Assembly: GCA_002189035.1 (NCBI GenBank)
Contig: NEEC01000127.1
Span: forward strand, 29,521 to 93,520
Direction: 5' to 3'
Source: Utricularia gibba
Lineage: Eukaryota; Streptophyta; Magnoliopsida; Lamiales; Lentibulariaceae
DNA: 64,000 nt
Shown piece after piece: positions 1-11,620 of the stretch (position 1 is the stretch's first letter; each line of letters opens with the position of its first letter). The position numbers and the translations under genes are program-made. The notes beneath the pieces were generated by a model. The model worked only from the letters and a program-made list of their open reading frames with translations. It was not told the origin of the DNA and searched no databases.

Positions 1-1126
1 GGCGATCTTTGCACATGCTTAGGGTGTGTCTACCCGAAGCCTCATGGTTTCCTCGCACACCGTTCGGCATCTCGTCGATATCCTGAAGACCGTGATGAGT
101 CACGCTGCGCCCGGAATACCGTTTCGAAGCTCGTTCCGAGCCGGTCATCTTCCGTGTTGAAAGCTTCTTCGTCCGAGATGCATCAGAGCTCGAATTATCG
201 CCTTCTATTAGCCTTCAGATGTGCCACAAAGTGGCCACCACGTTCGCGACGACGACTTGGAACACAAAAATCGACGTGATTGTAATTTTCGGCTTGCAAA
301 ACATCTGCGTTTTTTCGGGTGATGTGAAATATGGGTTTTCGAGGCGATCTTTGCACATGCTTAGGGTGTGTCCCTACCGAAGCCTCATGGTTTCCTCGCA
401 CACCGTTCGGCATCTCGTCGATATCCTGAAGACCGTGATGAGTCACGCTGCGCCCGGAATACCGTTTCGAAGCTCGTTCCGAGCCGTCATCTTCCGTGTT
501 GAAAGCTTCTTCGTCCGAGGATGCATAAGAGCTCGAATTATCGCCTTCTATTAGCCTTCAGATGTGCCACAAAGTGGCCACCACGTTCGCGACGATGCGA
601 CTTGGAACACCAAAATCGACGTGATTGTAATTTTCGGCTTGCAAAACATCTGCGTTTTTTTGGGTGATGTGAAATATGGGTTTTCGAGGCGATCTTTGCA
701 CATGCTTAGGGTGTGTCCCTACGAAGCCTCATGGTTTCCTCGCACACCGTTCGGCATCTCGTCGATATCCTGAAGACCGTGATGAGTCACGCTGCGCCCG
801 GATACCGTTTCGAAGCTCGTTCCGAGCCGGTCATCTTCCGTGTTGAAAGCTTCTTCGTCCGAGGATGCATCAGAGCTCGAATTATCGCCTTCTATTAGCC
901 TTCAGATGTGCCACAAGTGGCCACCACGTTCGCGACGATGCGACTTGGAACACCAAAATCGACGCGATTGTGATTTTCGGCTTGCAAAACATCTGCGTTT
1001 TTTCGGGTGATGTGAAATATGGGTTTTCGAGGCGATCTTTGCACATGCTTAGGGTGTGTCCCTACCGAAGCCTCATGGTTTCCTCGCACACCGTTCGGCA
1101 TCTCGTCGATATCCTGAAGACCGTGA

Positions 1127-1133
1127 TGAGTCA
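1127..1133. other. TGAGTCA heptamer (bZIP/AP-1-like core) once per monomer
   Basis: Monomer positions 96-102 read TGAGTCA inside GTGATGAGTCAC, which is itself a GTGA...TCAC dyad. TGAGTCA is the established core bound by AP-1/Gcn4-type bZIP factors. The heptamer is present in nearly all copies and in many scrambled patches. Binding is not shown; one 7-mer in a 346-bp unit can occur by chance. Confidence 0.35.
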
Positions 1134-1159
1134 CGCTGCGCCCGGAATACCGTTTCGAA

Positions 1160-1172
1160 GCTCGTTCCGAGC
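1160..1172. repeat. Conserved dyad 1: GCTCG-TTC-CGAGC
   Basis: This perfect inverted repeat has a 5-bp stem and 3-nt loop at monomer 129-141, shown here in the reference copy. It is retained in almost every well-ordered copy; one exception loses a base near 40,214. A role as a protein site or small hairpin is inference only. Confidence 0.6.
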
Positions 1173-1254
1173 CGGTCATCTTCCGTGTTGAAAGCTTCTT
1201 CGTCCGAGGATGCATCAGAGCTCGAATTATCGCCTTCTATTAGCCTTCAGATGT

Positions 1255-1270
1255 GCCACAAAGTGGCCAC
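1255..1270. repeat. Conserved dyad 2: GCCAC-AAA-GTGGC overlapping GTGGCCAC
   Basis: A 5-bp stem with a 3-nt loop (1255-1267) overlaps an 8-bp perfect palindrome GTGGCCAC (1263-1270). The dyad is kept in both subfamilies although the base just before the first stem is the TGTGCC/CGCC diagnostic site. It lies about 95 bp from dyad 1. Confidence 0.6.
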
Positions 1271-1343
1271 CACGTTCGCGACGATGCGACTTGGAACACC
1301 AAAATCGACGTGATTGTAATTTTCGGCTTGCAAAACATCTGCG

Positions 1344-1349
1344 TTTTTT
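1344..1349. repeat. Variable T run (T4-T8) in each monomer
   Basis: The run is six T in the reference copy, followed by CGGG. Across the array it ranges from four (e.g. 44,852) to eight (32,849), with or without the following C. One copy near 33,535 has lost the run (ctgcggggtg). This is the largest source of monomer length differences. Confidence 0.7.
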
Positions 1350-3719
1350 CGGGTGATGTGAAATATGGGTTTTCGAGGCGATCTTTGCACATGCTTAGGG
1401 TGTGTCCTACCGAAGCCTCATGGTTTCCTCGCACACCGTTCGGCATCTCGTCGATATCCTGAAGACCGTGATGAGTCACGCTGCGCCCGGAATACCGTTT
1501 CGAAGCTCGTTCCGAGCCGGTCATCTTCCGTGTTGAAAGCTTCTTCGTCCGAGGATGCATCAGAGCTCGAATTATCGCCTTATATTAGCCTTCAGATGCC
1601 ACAAAGTGGCCACCACGTTCGCGACGATGCGACTTGGAACACCAAATCGACGCGATTGTATTTTCGGCTTGCAAAACATCTGCGTTTTTTCGGGTGATGT
1701 GAAATATGGGTTTTCGAGGCGATCTTTGCACATGCTTAGGGTGTGTCCCTACCGAAGCCTCATGGTTTCCTCGCACACCGTTCGGCATCTCGTCGATATC
1801 CTGAAGACCGTGATGAGTCACGCTGCGCCCGGAATACCGTTTCGAAGCTCGTTCCGAGCCGGTCATCTTCCGTGTTGAATGCTTCTTCGTCCGAGGATGC
1901 ATCAGAGCTCGAATTATCGCCTTCTATTAGCCTTCAGATGTGCCACAAAGTGGCCACCACGTTCGCGACGATGCGACTTGGAACACCAAAATCGACGTGA
2001 TTGTAATTTTCGGCTTGCAAAACATCTGCGTTTTTTCGGGTGATGTGAAATATGGGTTTTCGAGGCGATCTTTGCACATGCTTAGGGTGTGTCCTACGAA
2101 GCCTCATGGTTTCCTCGCACACCGTTCGGCATCTCGTCGATATCCTGAAGACCGTGATGAGTCACGCTGCGCCCGAATACCGTTTCGAAGCTCGTTCCGA
2201 GCCGGTCATCTTCCGTGTTGAAGCTTCTTCGTCCGATGCATCAGAGCTCGAATTATCGCCTTATATTAGCCTTCAGATGTGCCACAAAGTGGCCACCACG
2301 TTCGCGACGATGCGACTTGGAACACCAAATCGACGCGATTGTAATTTTCGGCTTGCAAAACATCTGCGTTTTTTGGGTGATGTGAAATATGGGTTTTCGA
2401 GGCGATCTTTGCACATGCTTAGGGTGTGTCCTACCCGAAGCCTCATGGTTTCCTCGCACACCGTTCGGCATCTCGTCGATATCCTGAAGACCGTGATGAG
2501 TCACGCTGCGCCCGGAATACCGTTTCGAAGCTCGTTCCGAGCCGGTCATCTTCCGTGTTGAAAGCTTCTTCGTCCGAGGATGCATCAGAGCTCGAATTAT
2601 CGCCTTATATTAGCCTTCAGATGTGCCACAAAGTGGCCACCACGTTCGCGACGACGCGACTTGGAACACCAAAATCGACGTGATTGTAATTTTCGGCTTG
2701 CAAAACATCTGCGTTTTTTCGGGTGATGTGAAATATGGGTTTTCGAGGCGATCTTTGCACATGCTTAGGGTGTGTCCCTACCGAAGCCTCATGGTTTCCT
2801 CGCACACCGTTCGGCATCTCGTCGATATCCTGAAGACCGTGATGAGTCACGCTGCGCCCGGAATACCGTTTCGAAGCTCGTTCCGAGCCGGTCATCTTCC
2901 GTGTTGAATGCTTCTTCGTCCGAGGATGCATAAGAGCTCGAATTATCGCCTTATATTAGCCTTCAGATGTGCCACAAAGTGGCCACCACGTTCGCGACGA
3001 TGCGACTTGGAACACCAAAATCGACGTGATTGTAATTTTCGGCTTGCAAAACATCTGCGTTTTTTCGGGTGATGTGAAATATGGGTTTTCGAGGCGATCT
3101 TTGCACATGCTTAGGGTGTGTCCCTACCGAAGCCTCATGGTTTCCTCGCACACCGTTCGGCATCTCGTCGATATCCTGAAGACCGTGATGAGTCACGCTG
3201 CGCCCGGATACCGTTTCGAAGCTCGTTCCGAGCCGGTCATCTTCCGTGTTGAAAGCTTCTTCGTCCGAGGATGCATCAGAGCTCGAATTATCGCCTTCTA
3301 TTAGCCTTCAGATGTGCCACAAAGTGGCCACCACGTTCGCGACGATGCGACTTGGAACACCAAAATCGACGATTGTGATTTTCGGCTTGCAAAACATCTG
3401 CGTTTTTTCGGGTGATGTGAAATATGGGTTTTCGAGGCGATCTTTGCACATGCTTAGGGTGTGTCCCTACCCGAAGCCTCATGGTTTCCTCGCACACCGT
3501 TCGGCATCTCGTCGATATCCTGAAGACCGTGATGAGTCACGCTGCGCCCGGAATACCGTTTCGAAGCTCGTTCCGAGCCGGTCATCTTCCGTGTTGAAAG
3601 CTTCTTCGTCCAGGATGCATCAGAGCTCGAATTATCGCCTTCTATTAGCCTTCAGATGTGCCACAAAGTGGCCACGTTCGCGACGATGCGACTTGGAACA
3701 CCAAAATCGACGTGATTGT

Positions 3720-3766
3720 AATCTTTCGGCTTGCACAAACGAATCTGCGTTTTCGTTCGAGGTGAT
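3720..3766. repeat. Locally expanded monomer segment with interspersed insertions
   Basis: The consensus words for monomer positions 287-322 are present in order but split by extra bases: atCtttcggcttgcaCaaa, then CGA before atctgcg, then a broken T run reading ttttcgttcgagg. The flanks are normal, except that the CAC unit before gttcgcg is lost just upstream. This is the first of the interspersed-insertion patches found mainly in the left third of the window. Confidence 0.7.
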
Positions 3767-4244
3767 GTGAAATATGGGTTTTCGAGGCGATCTTTGCACA
3801 TGCTTAGGGTGTGTCCCTACCGAAGCCTCATGGTTTCCTCGCACACCGTTCGGCATCTCGTCGATATCCTGAAGACCGTGATGAGTCACGCTGCGCCCGG
3901 AATACCGTTTCGAAGCTCGTTCCGAGCCGGTCATCTTCCGTGTTGAAAGCTTCTTCGTCCGAGGATGCATAGAGCTCGAATTATCGCCTTCTATTAGCCT
4001 TCAGATGTGCCACAAAGTGGCCACCACGTTCGCGACGATGCGACTTGGAACACCAAAATCGACGTGATTGTAATTTTCGGCTTGCAAAACATCTGCGTTT
4101 TTTCGGGTGATGTGAAATATGGGTTTTCGAGGCGATCTTTGCACATGCTTAGGGTGTGTCCCTACTCGAAGCCTCATGGTTTCCTCGCACACCGTTCGGC
4201 ATCTCGTCGATATCCTGAAGACCGTGATGAGTCACGCTGCGCCC

Positions 4245-4299
4245 TTGCAAAACATCTGCGTTTTTTCGGGTGATGTGATACGAGGCGATTTTGCACATG
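4245..4299. repeat. Rearranged monomer: out-of-order internal segment
   Basis: After monomer position ~112 (gcgccc) the sequence jumps to positions ~298-330 (ttgcaaaacatctgcg through gtgatgtga), then to ~342-346 plus 1-15 (cgaggcgattttgcacatg). It then resumes at ~127 (aagctcgttcc). About 14 bp of monomer are thus replaced by about 55 bp copied from another phase. Template switching or unequal exchange followed by partial deletion would explain it. A misassembled join cannot be excluded. Confidence 0.75.
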
Positions 4300-6019
4300 A
4301 AGCTCGTTCCGAGCCGGTCATCTTCCGTGTTTCCGAATCTTCCGCTTCTTCGTCCGAGGATGCATAAGAGCTCGAATTATCGCCTTATATTAGCCTTCAG
4401 ATGTGCCACAAAGTGGCCACCACGTTCGCGACGATGCGACTTGGAACACCAAAATCGACGTGATTGTAATTTTCGGCTTGCAAAACATCTGCGTTTTTTG
4501 GGTGATGTGAAATATGGGTTTTCGAGGCGATCTTTGCACATGCTTAGGGTGTGTCCCTACCGAAGCCTCATGGTTTCCTCGCACACCGTTCGGCATCTCG
4601 TCGATATCCTCGAAGACCGTGATGAGTCACGCTGCGCCCGACATACCTTTTCGTCGAAGCTCGTTCCGAAGCCGGTCATCTTCCGTGTTGAATAAAGCTT
4701 CTTCGTCCGAGGATGCATAGAGCTCGAATTATCGCCTTATATTAGCCTTCAGATGTGCCACAAAGTGGCCACCACGTTCGCGACGATGCGACTTGGAACA
4801 CCAAAATCGACGTGATTGTGATTTTCGGCTTGCAAAACATCTGCGTTTTTTCGGGTGATGTGAAATATGGGTTTTCGAGGCGATCTTTGCACATGCTTAG
4901 GGTGTGTCCCTACCGAAGCCTCATGGTTTCCTCGCACACTTCGGCATCTCGTCGATATCCTGAAGACCGTGATGAGTCACGCTGCGCCCGCATACCGTTT
5001 CGAAGCTCGTTCCGAGCCGGTCATCTTCCGTGTTTGAAAGCTTCTTCGTCCGAGGATGCATCAGAGCTCGAATTATCGCCTTCTATTAGCCTTCAGATGT
5101 GCCACAAAGTGGCCACCACGTTCGCGACGACGCGACTTGGAACACCAAAATCGACGTGATTGTAATTTTCGGCTTGCAAAACATCTGCGTTTTTTCGGGT
5201 GATGTGAAATATGGGTTTTCGAGGCGATCTTTGCACATGCTTAGGGTGTGTCCCTACCCGAAGCCTCATGGTTTCCTCGCACACCGTCGGCATCTCGTCG
5301 ATATCCTGAAGACCGTGATGAGTCACGCTGCGCCCGGAATACCGTTTCGAAGCTCGTTCCGAGCCGTCATCTTCCGTGTTGAATGCTTCTTCGTCCGAGG
5401 ATGCATAAGAGCTCGAATTATCGCCTTATATTAGCCTTCAGATGTGCCACAAAGTGGCCACCACGTTCGCGACGATGCGACTTGGAACACCAAAATCGAC
5501 GTGATTGTAATTTTCGGCTTGCAAAACATCTGCGTTTTTTCGGGTGATGTGAAATATGGGTTTTCGAGGCGATCTTTGCACATGCTTAGGGTGTGTCCCT
5601 ACGAAGCCTCATGGTTTCCTCGCACACCGTTCGGCATCTCGTCGATATCCTGAAGACCGTGATGAGTCACGCTGCGCCCGGAATACCGTTTCGAAGCTCG
5701 TTCCGAGCCGGTCATCTTCCGTGTTGAATGCTTCTTCGTCCGAGGATGCATAAGAGCTCGAATTATCGCCTTCTATTAGCCTTCAGATGTGCCACAAAGT
5801 GGCCACCACGTTCGCGACGATGCGACTTGGAACACCAAAATCGACGCGATTGTGATTTTCGGCTTGCAAAACATCTGCGTTTTTTCGGGTGATGTGAAAT
5901 ATGGGTTTTCGAGGCGATCTTTGCACATGCTTAGGGTGTGTCCCTACCCGAAGCCTCATGGTTTCCTCGCACACCGTTCGGCATCTCGTCGATATCCTGA
6001 AGACCGTGATGAGTCACGC

Positions 6020-6425
6020 TGCGCCCGGATCCGTAAGCCGTTTCATCTTCCGTGTTGAATGCTTCTTCGTCCGAGGATGCATCAGAGCTCGAATTATCGC
6101 CTTATATTAGCCTTCAGATGTGCCACAAAGTGGCCACCACGTTCGCGACGATGCGACTTGGAAACCAAAATCGACGTGATTGTAATTTTCGGCTTGCAAA
6201 ACATCTGCGTTTTTTTGGGTGATGTGAAATATGGGTTTTCGAGGCGATCTTTGCACATGCTTAGGGTGTGTCCCTACGAAGCGACATTATCTCGCGATAT
6301 CTTGATGAGTCACACCAAGCCGTTCCGAGCATCTTCCGTCACATCAGAGCTGAAGCCACCACGTTCGCGACGATGCGACTTGGAACACCAAAATCGACGC
6401 GATTGTGATTTTCGGCTTGCAAAAT
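6020..6425. repeat. Two shortened, partly scrambled monomers
   Basis: At 6,028-6,048 the monomer section between CCCGG and catcttccg is collapsed (ccggatccgtaagccgtttcatcttcc), removing most of positions 118-146. In the next copy, 6,280-6,360, the span from the CCTACGAAGC motif to gccaccacg is compressed to about 80 bp of fragments in consensus order, such as gatatc, gatgagtcac, ccgttccgagc, catcttccgt and atcagagct. Normal copies resume on both sides. Confidence 0.7.
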
Positions 6426-9400
6426 CTGCGTTTTTTCGGGTGATGTGAAATATGGGTTTTCGAGGCGATCTTTGCACATGCTTAGGGTGTGTCCCTACCC
6501 GAAGCCTCATGGTTTCCTCGCACACCGTTCGGCATCTCGTCGATATCCTGAAGACATCGTGATGAGTCACGCTGCGCCCGGAATACCGTTTCGAAGCTCG
6601 TTCCGAGCCGGTCATCTTCCGTGTTGAATGCTTCTTCGTCCGATGATGCTCAGAGCTCGAATTATCGCCTTCTATTAGCCTTCAGATGTGCCACAAAGTG
6701 GCCACCACGTTCGCGACGATTTTGATTGTAATTTTCGGCTTGCAAAACATCTGCGTTTTTTCGGGTGATGTGAAATATGGGTTTTCGAGGCGATCTTTGC
6801 ACATGCTTAGGGTGTGTCCCTACCGAAGCCTCATGGTTTCCTCGCACACCGTTCGGCATCTCGTCGATATCCTGAAGACCGTGATGAGTCACGCTGCGCC
6901 CGGAATACCGTTTCGAAGCTCGTTCCGAGCCGGTCATCTTCCGTGTTGAATGCTTCTTCGTCCGAGGATGCATAAGAGCTCGAATTATCGCCTTCTATTA
7001 GCCTTCAGATGTGCCACAAAGTGGCCACCACGTTCGCGACGATGCGACTTGGAACACCAAAATCGACGCGATTGTATTTTCGGCTTGCAAAACATCTGCG
7101 TTTTTGGGTGATGTGAAATATGGGTTTTCGAGGCGATCTTTGCACATGCTTAGGGTGTGTCCCTACCGAAGCCTCATGGTTTCCTCGCACACCGTTCGGC
7201 ATCTCGTCGATATCCTGAAGACCGTGATGAGTCACGCTGCGCCCGGAATACCGTTTCGAAGCTCGTTCCGAGCCGGTCATCTTCCGTGTTGAAAGCTTCT
7301 TCGTCCGAGGATGCATCAGAGCTCGAATTATCGCCTTCTATTAGCCTTCAGATGTGCCACAAAGTGGCCACCACGTTCGCGACGTTTCGATGCGACTCAT
7401 GGAACACCAAAATCGACGTGATTGTGCGAATTTTCGGCTTGCAAAACATCTGCGTTTTTTCGGGTGATGTGAAATATGGGTTTTCGAGGCGATCTTTGCA
7501 CATGCTTAGGGTGTGTCCCTACCGAAGCCTCATGGTTTCCTCGCACACCGTTCGGCATCTCGTCGATATCCTGAAGACGTGATGAGTCACGCTGCGCCCG
7601 GAATACCGTTTCGAAGCTCGTTCCGAGCCGGTCATCTTCCGTGTTGAAGCTTCTTCGTCCGAGGATGCATAAGAGCTCGAATTATCGCCTTATATTAGCC
7701 TTCAGATGCCACAAAGTGGCCACCACGTTCGCGACGACGCGACTTGGAACACCAAAATCGACGTGATTGTAATTTTCGGCTTGCAAAACATCTGCGTTTT
7801 TTCGGGTGATGTGAAATATGGGTTTTCGAGGCGATCTTTGCACATGCTTAGGGTGTGTCCCTACCGAAGCCTCATGGTTTCCTCGCACACCGTTCGGCAT
7901 CTCGTCGATATCCTGAAGACCGTGATGAGTCACGCTGCGCCCGGAATACCGTTTCGAAGCTCGTTCCGAGCCGGTCATCTTCCGTGTTGAATGCTTCTTC
8001 GTCCGAGGATGCATCAGAGCTCGAATTATCGCCTTATATTAGCCTTCAGATGTGCCATGGCCACCACGTTCGCGACGATGCGACTTGGAACACCAAAATC
8101 GACGTGATTGTAATTTTCGGCTTGCAAAACATCTGCGTTTTTTCGGGTGATGTGAAATATGGGTTTTCGAGGCGATCTTTGCACATGCTTAGGGTGTGTC
8201 CCTACCCGAAGCCTCATGGTTTCCTCGCACACCGTTCGGCATCTCGTCGATATCCTGAAGACCGTGATGAGTCACGCTGCGCCCGGATACCGTTTCGAAG
8301 CTCGTTCCGAGCCGGTCATCTTCCGTGTTTAAAGCTTCTTCGTCCGAGGATGCATCAGAGCTCGAATTATCGCCTTCTATTAGCCTTCAGATGTGCCACA
8401 AAGTGGCCACCACGTTCGCGACGATGCGACTTGGAACACCAAAATCGACCGATTGTGATTTTCGGCTTGCAAAACATCTGCGTTTTTTCGGGTGATGTGA
8501 AATATGGGTTTTCGAGGCGATCTTTGCACATGCTTAGGGTGTGTCCCTACCGAAGCCTCATGGTTTCCTCGCACACCGTTCGGCATCTCGTCGATATCCT
8601 GAAGACCGTGATGAGTCACGCTGCGCCCGGAATACCGTTTCGAAGCTCGTTCCGAGCCGGTCATCTTCCGTGTTGAAGCTTCTTCGTCCGAGATGCATAA
8701 GAGCTCGAATTATCGCCTTATATTAGCCTTCAGATGTGCCACAAAGTGGCCACGTTCGCGACGATGCGACTTGGAACACCAAAATCGACGTGATTGTAAT
8801 TTTCGGCTTGCAAAACATCTGCGTTTTTTCGGGTGATGTGAAATATGGGTTTTCGAGGCGATCTTTGCACATGCTTAGGGTGTGTCCCTACTCGAAGCCT
8901 CATGGTTTCCTCGCACACCGTTCGGCATCTCGTCGATATCCTGAAGACCGTGATGAGTCACGCTGCGCCCGATACCGTTTCGAAGCTCGTTCCGAGCCGG
9001 TCATCTTCCGTGTTGAAAGCTTCTTCGTCCGAGGATGCATCAGAGCTCGAATTATCGCCTTCTATTAGCCTTCAGATGTGCCACAAAGTGGCCACCACGT
9101 TCGCGACGATGCGACTTGGAACACCAAAATCGACGCGATTGTATTTTCGGCTTGCAAAACATCTGCGTTTTTTCGGGTGATGTGAAATATGGGTTTTCGA
9201 GGCGATCTTTGCACATGCTTAGGGTGTGTCCCTACCGAAGCCTCATGGTTTCCTCGCACACCGTTCGGCATCTCGTCGATATCCTGAAGACCGTGATGAG
9301 TCACGCTGCGCCCGGAATACCGTTTCGAAGCTCGTTCCGAGCCGTCATCTTCCGTTTGAATGCTTCTTCGTCCGAGGATGCATCAGAGCTCGAATTATCG

Positions 9401-10354
9401 CCTTATATTAGCCTTCAGATGTGCCACAAAGTGGCCACCACGTTCGCGACGATGCGACTTGGAACACCAAAATCGACGTGATTGTAATTTTCGCTTGCAA
9501 AACATCTGCGTTTTTTGGGTGATGTGAAATATGGGTTTTCGAGGCGATCTTTGCACATGCTTAGGGTGTGTCCCTACCCGAAGCCTCATGGTTTCCTCGC
9601 ACACCGTTCGGCATCTCGTCGATATCCTGAAGACCGTGATGAGTCACGCTGCGCCCGGAATACCGTTTCGAAGCTCGTTCCGAGCCGGTCATCTTCCGTG
9701 TTGAAAGCTTCTTCGTCCGAGGATGCATCAGAGCTCGAATTATCGCCTTCTATTAGCCTTCAGATGTGCCACAAAGTGGCCACCACGTTCGCGACGATGC
9801 GACTTGAACACCAAATCGACGATTGTGATTTTCGGCTTGCAAAACATCTGCGTTTTTGGGTGATGTGAAATATGGGTTTTCGAGGCGATCTTTGCACATG
9901 CTTAGGGTGTGTCCTACCCGAAGCCTCATGGTTTCCTCGCACACCGTTCGGCATCTCGTCGATATCCTGAAGACCGTGATGAGTCACGCTGCGCCCGGAA
10001 TACCGTTTCGAAGCTCGTTCCGAGCCGTCATCTTCCGTGTTGAATGCTTCTTCGTCCGAGGATGCATCAGAGCTCGAATTATCGCCTCCTTCAGATGTGC
10101 CACAAAGTGGCCACCACGTTCGCGACGATGCGACTTGGAACACAAAATCGACGTGATTGTAATTTTCGGCTTGCAAAACATCTGCGTTTTTTCGGGTGAT
10201 GTGAAATATGGGTTTTCGAGGCGATCTTTGCACATGCTTAGGGTGTGTCCCTACGAAGCCTCATGGTTTCCTCGCACACCGTTCGGCATCTCGTCGATAT
10301 CCTGAAGACCGTGATGAGTCACGCTGCGCCCGGAATACCGTTTCGAAGCTCGTT

Positions 10355-10480
10355 CCGAGCATCTCGTCATATCTCTGATAGACCGTGATTCTCACGCTGC
10401 GCGGCTTGCAAAACATCTGCGCATCACATGAAGAAGCTCATGGTTCCGAGCCGGTATCATCTTCCGTGCAAAGCTTCTTC
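10355..10480. repeat. Scrambled satellite patch
   Basis: Between gttccgagc and gcaaagcttcttcg the order of fragments is broken. A second imperfect copy of the catctcgtc-atatc-ctga-gaccgtga block (monomer 69-95) follows the first. Then come ggcttgcaaaacatctgcg (295-311), a short catgaagaagctcatgg and gagccggtatcatc. All words derive from the satellite; nothing foreign is visible. Confidence 0.7.
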
Positions 10481-11499
10481 GTCCGAGGATGCATCAGAGC
10501 TCGAATTATCGCCTTATATTAGCCTTCAGATGTGCCACAAAGTGGCCACCACGTTCGCGACGACGCGACTTGGAACACCAAAATCGACGTGATTGTAATT
10601 TTCGGCTTGCAAAACATCTGCGTTTTTTCGGGTGATGTGAAATATGGGTTTTCGAGGCGATCTTTGCACATGCTTAGGGTGTGTCCCTACCGAAGCCTCA
10701 TGGTTTCCTCGCACACCGTTCGGCATCTCGTCGATATCCTGAAGACCGTGATGAGTCACGCTGCGCCCGGAATACCGTTTCGAAGCTCGTTCCGAGCCGG
10801 TCATCTTCCGTGTTGAATGCTTCTTCGTCCGAGGATGCATAGAGCTCGAATTATCGCCTTCGCCTTCAGATGTGCCACAAAGTGGCCACCACGTTCGCGA
10901 CGATGCGACTTGGAACACCAAATCGACGTGATTGTAGGCTTGCAAAACATCTGCGTTTTTTCGGGTGATGTGAAATATGGGTTTTCGAGGCGATCTTTGC
11001 ACATGCTTAGGGTGTGTCCCTACCGAAGCCTCATGGTTTCCTCGCACACCGTTCGGCATCTCGTCGATATCCTGAAGACCGTGATGAGTCACGCTGCGCC
11101 CGGACCGTTTCGAAGCTCGTTCCGAGCCGGTCATCTTCCGTGTTTAAAGCTTCTTCGTCCGAGGATGCATCAGAGCTCGAATTATCGCCTTCTATTAGCC
11201 TTCAGATGTGCCACAAAGTGGCCACCACGTTCGCGACGATGCGACTTGGAACACCAAATCGACGCGATTGTATTTTCGGCTTGCAAAACATCTGCGTTTT
11301 TTCGGGTGATGTGAAATATGGGTTTTCGAGGCGATCTTTGCACATGCTTAGGGTGTGTCCCTACCCGAAGCCTCATGGTTTCCTCGCACACCGTTCGGCA
11401 TCTCGTCGATATCCTGAAGACCGTGATGAGTCACGCTGCGCCCGGAATACCGTTTCGAAGCTCGTTCCGAGCCGGTCATATTCCGTGTTGAAAGCTTCT

Positions 11500-11620
11500 G
11501 CGACTTGGAACACCAAAATCGACGCGAGGATGCGATCAGAACGAATCATATTCGCCTTCGATATTATGATCAGAATGTGCCAAAAGCTTCTTCGTCCGCC
11601 ACGCACGCGCGACGATGCGA
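11500..11620. repeat. Scrambled satellite patch
   Basis: After gttgaaagcttct the sequence jumps to gcgacttggaacacc (monomer 255-270) and atcgacgcg. It returns to a decayed version of 176-226 in which gaggatgcatcagag, gaattatcgcc and cagatgtgcc are split by extra bases. It then repeats aagcttcttcgtcc before reaching cgacgatgcgacttgg. The net effect is two interleaved copies of about 60 bp each. Confidence 0.7.

Larger units (their letters stand above)
1032..1377 (+). repeat. Reference monomer (full-length 346-bp consensus copy)
   Basis: This copy matches the majority base at every position I compared and has the full length. Useful internal coordinates, counted from its first base, are: TTAGGG at 18-23, EcoRV GATATC at 77-82, TGAGTCA at 96-102, dyad GCTCG-TTC-CGAGC at 129-141, HindIII AAGCTT at 161-166, palindrome GATGCATC at 178-185, SacI GAGCTC at 187-192, dyad GCCAC-AAA-GTGGC at 224-236, NruI TCGCGA at 246-251, and a T6 run at 313-318. 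Subfamily-diagnostic sites are 28-36 (CCTACCGAA against CACTACGTGAA), 114-118, 159-161 (TGA against TTA), 178, 222-225 (GTGC against GCGC) and 260-273. The phase and start are arbitrary. Confidence 0.95.

Noticed and set aside
1049-1054. TTAGGG in each monomer, suggesting telomeric repeats
   Set aside because: It occurs once per 346 bp and never in tandem, so it is not telomeric sequence. A subtelomeric location remains possible but is not supported by this alone.
1140-1160. CENP-B box candidate on the minus strand (TTCG, then AAACGG, then CGGG)
   Set aside because: The core TTCG-N4-A-N2-CGGG needs 7 bases between TTCG and CGGG. The consensus has 11 and deletion variants have 4, 8, 9 or 10, so no copy I checked fits.
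1367-1385. Pol III B-box-like sequence (GGTTTTCGAGGC) at the monomer junction
   Set aside because: It has two extra T relative to GGTTCGANNCC, lacks the final CC, and no A box lies at a suitable distance upstream. No tRNA or SINE structure is present.
7855-8676. A 273-codon open frame, and many 60-220-codon frames on both strands
   Set aside because: All are repeat translations with frame shifts at run-length changes. There is no ribosome binding context, no domain and no codon bias distinct from the opposite strand.
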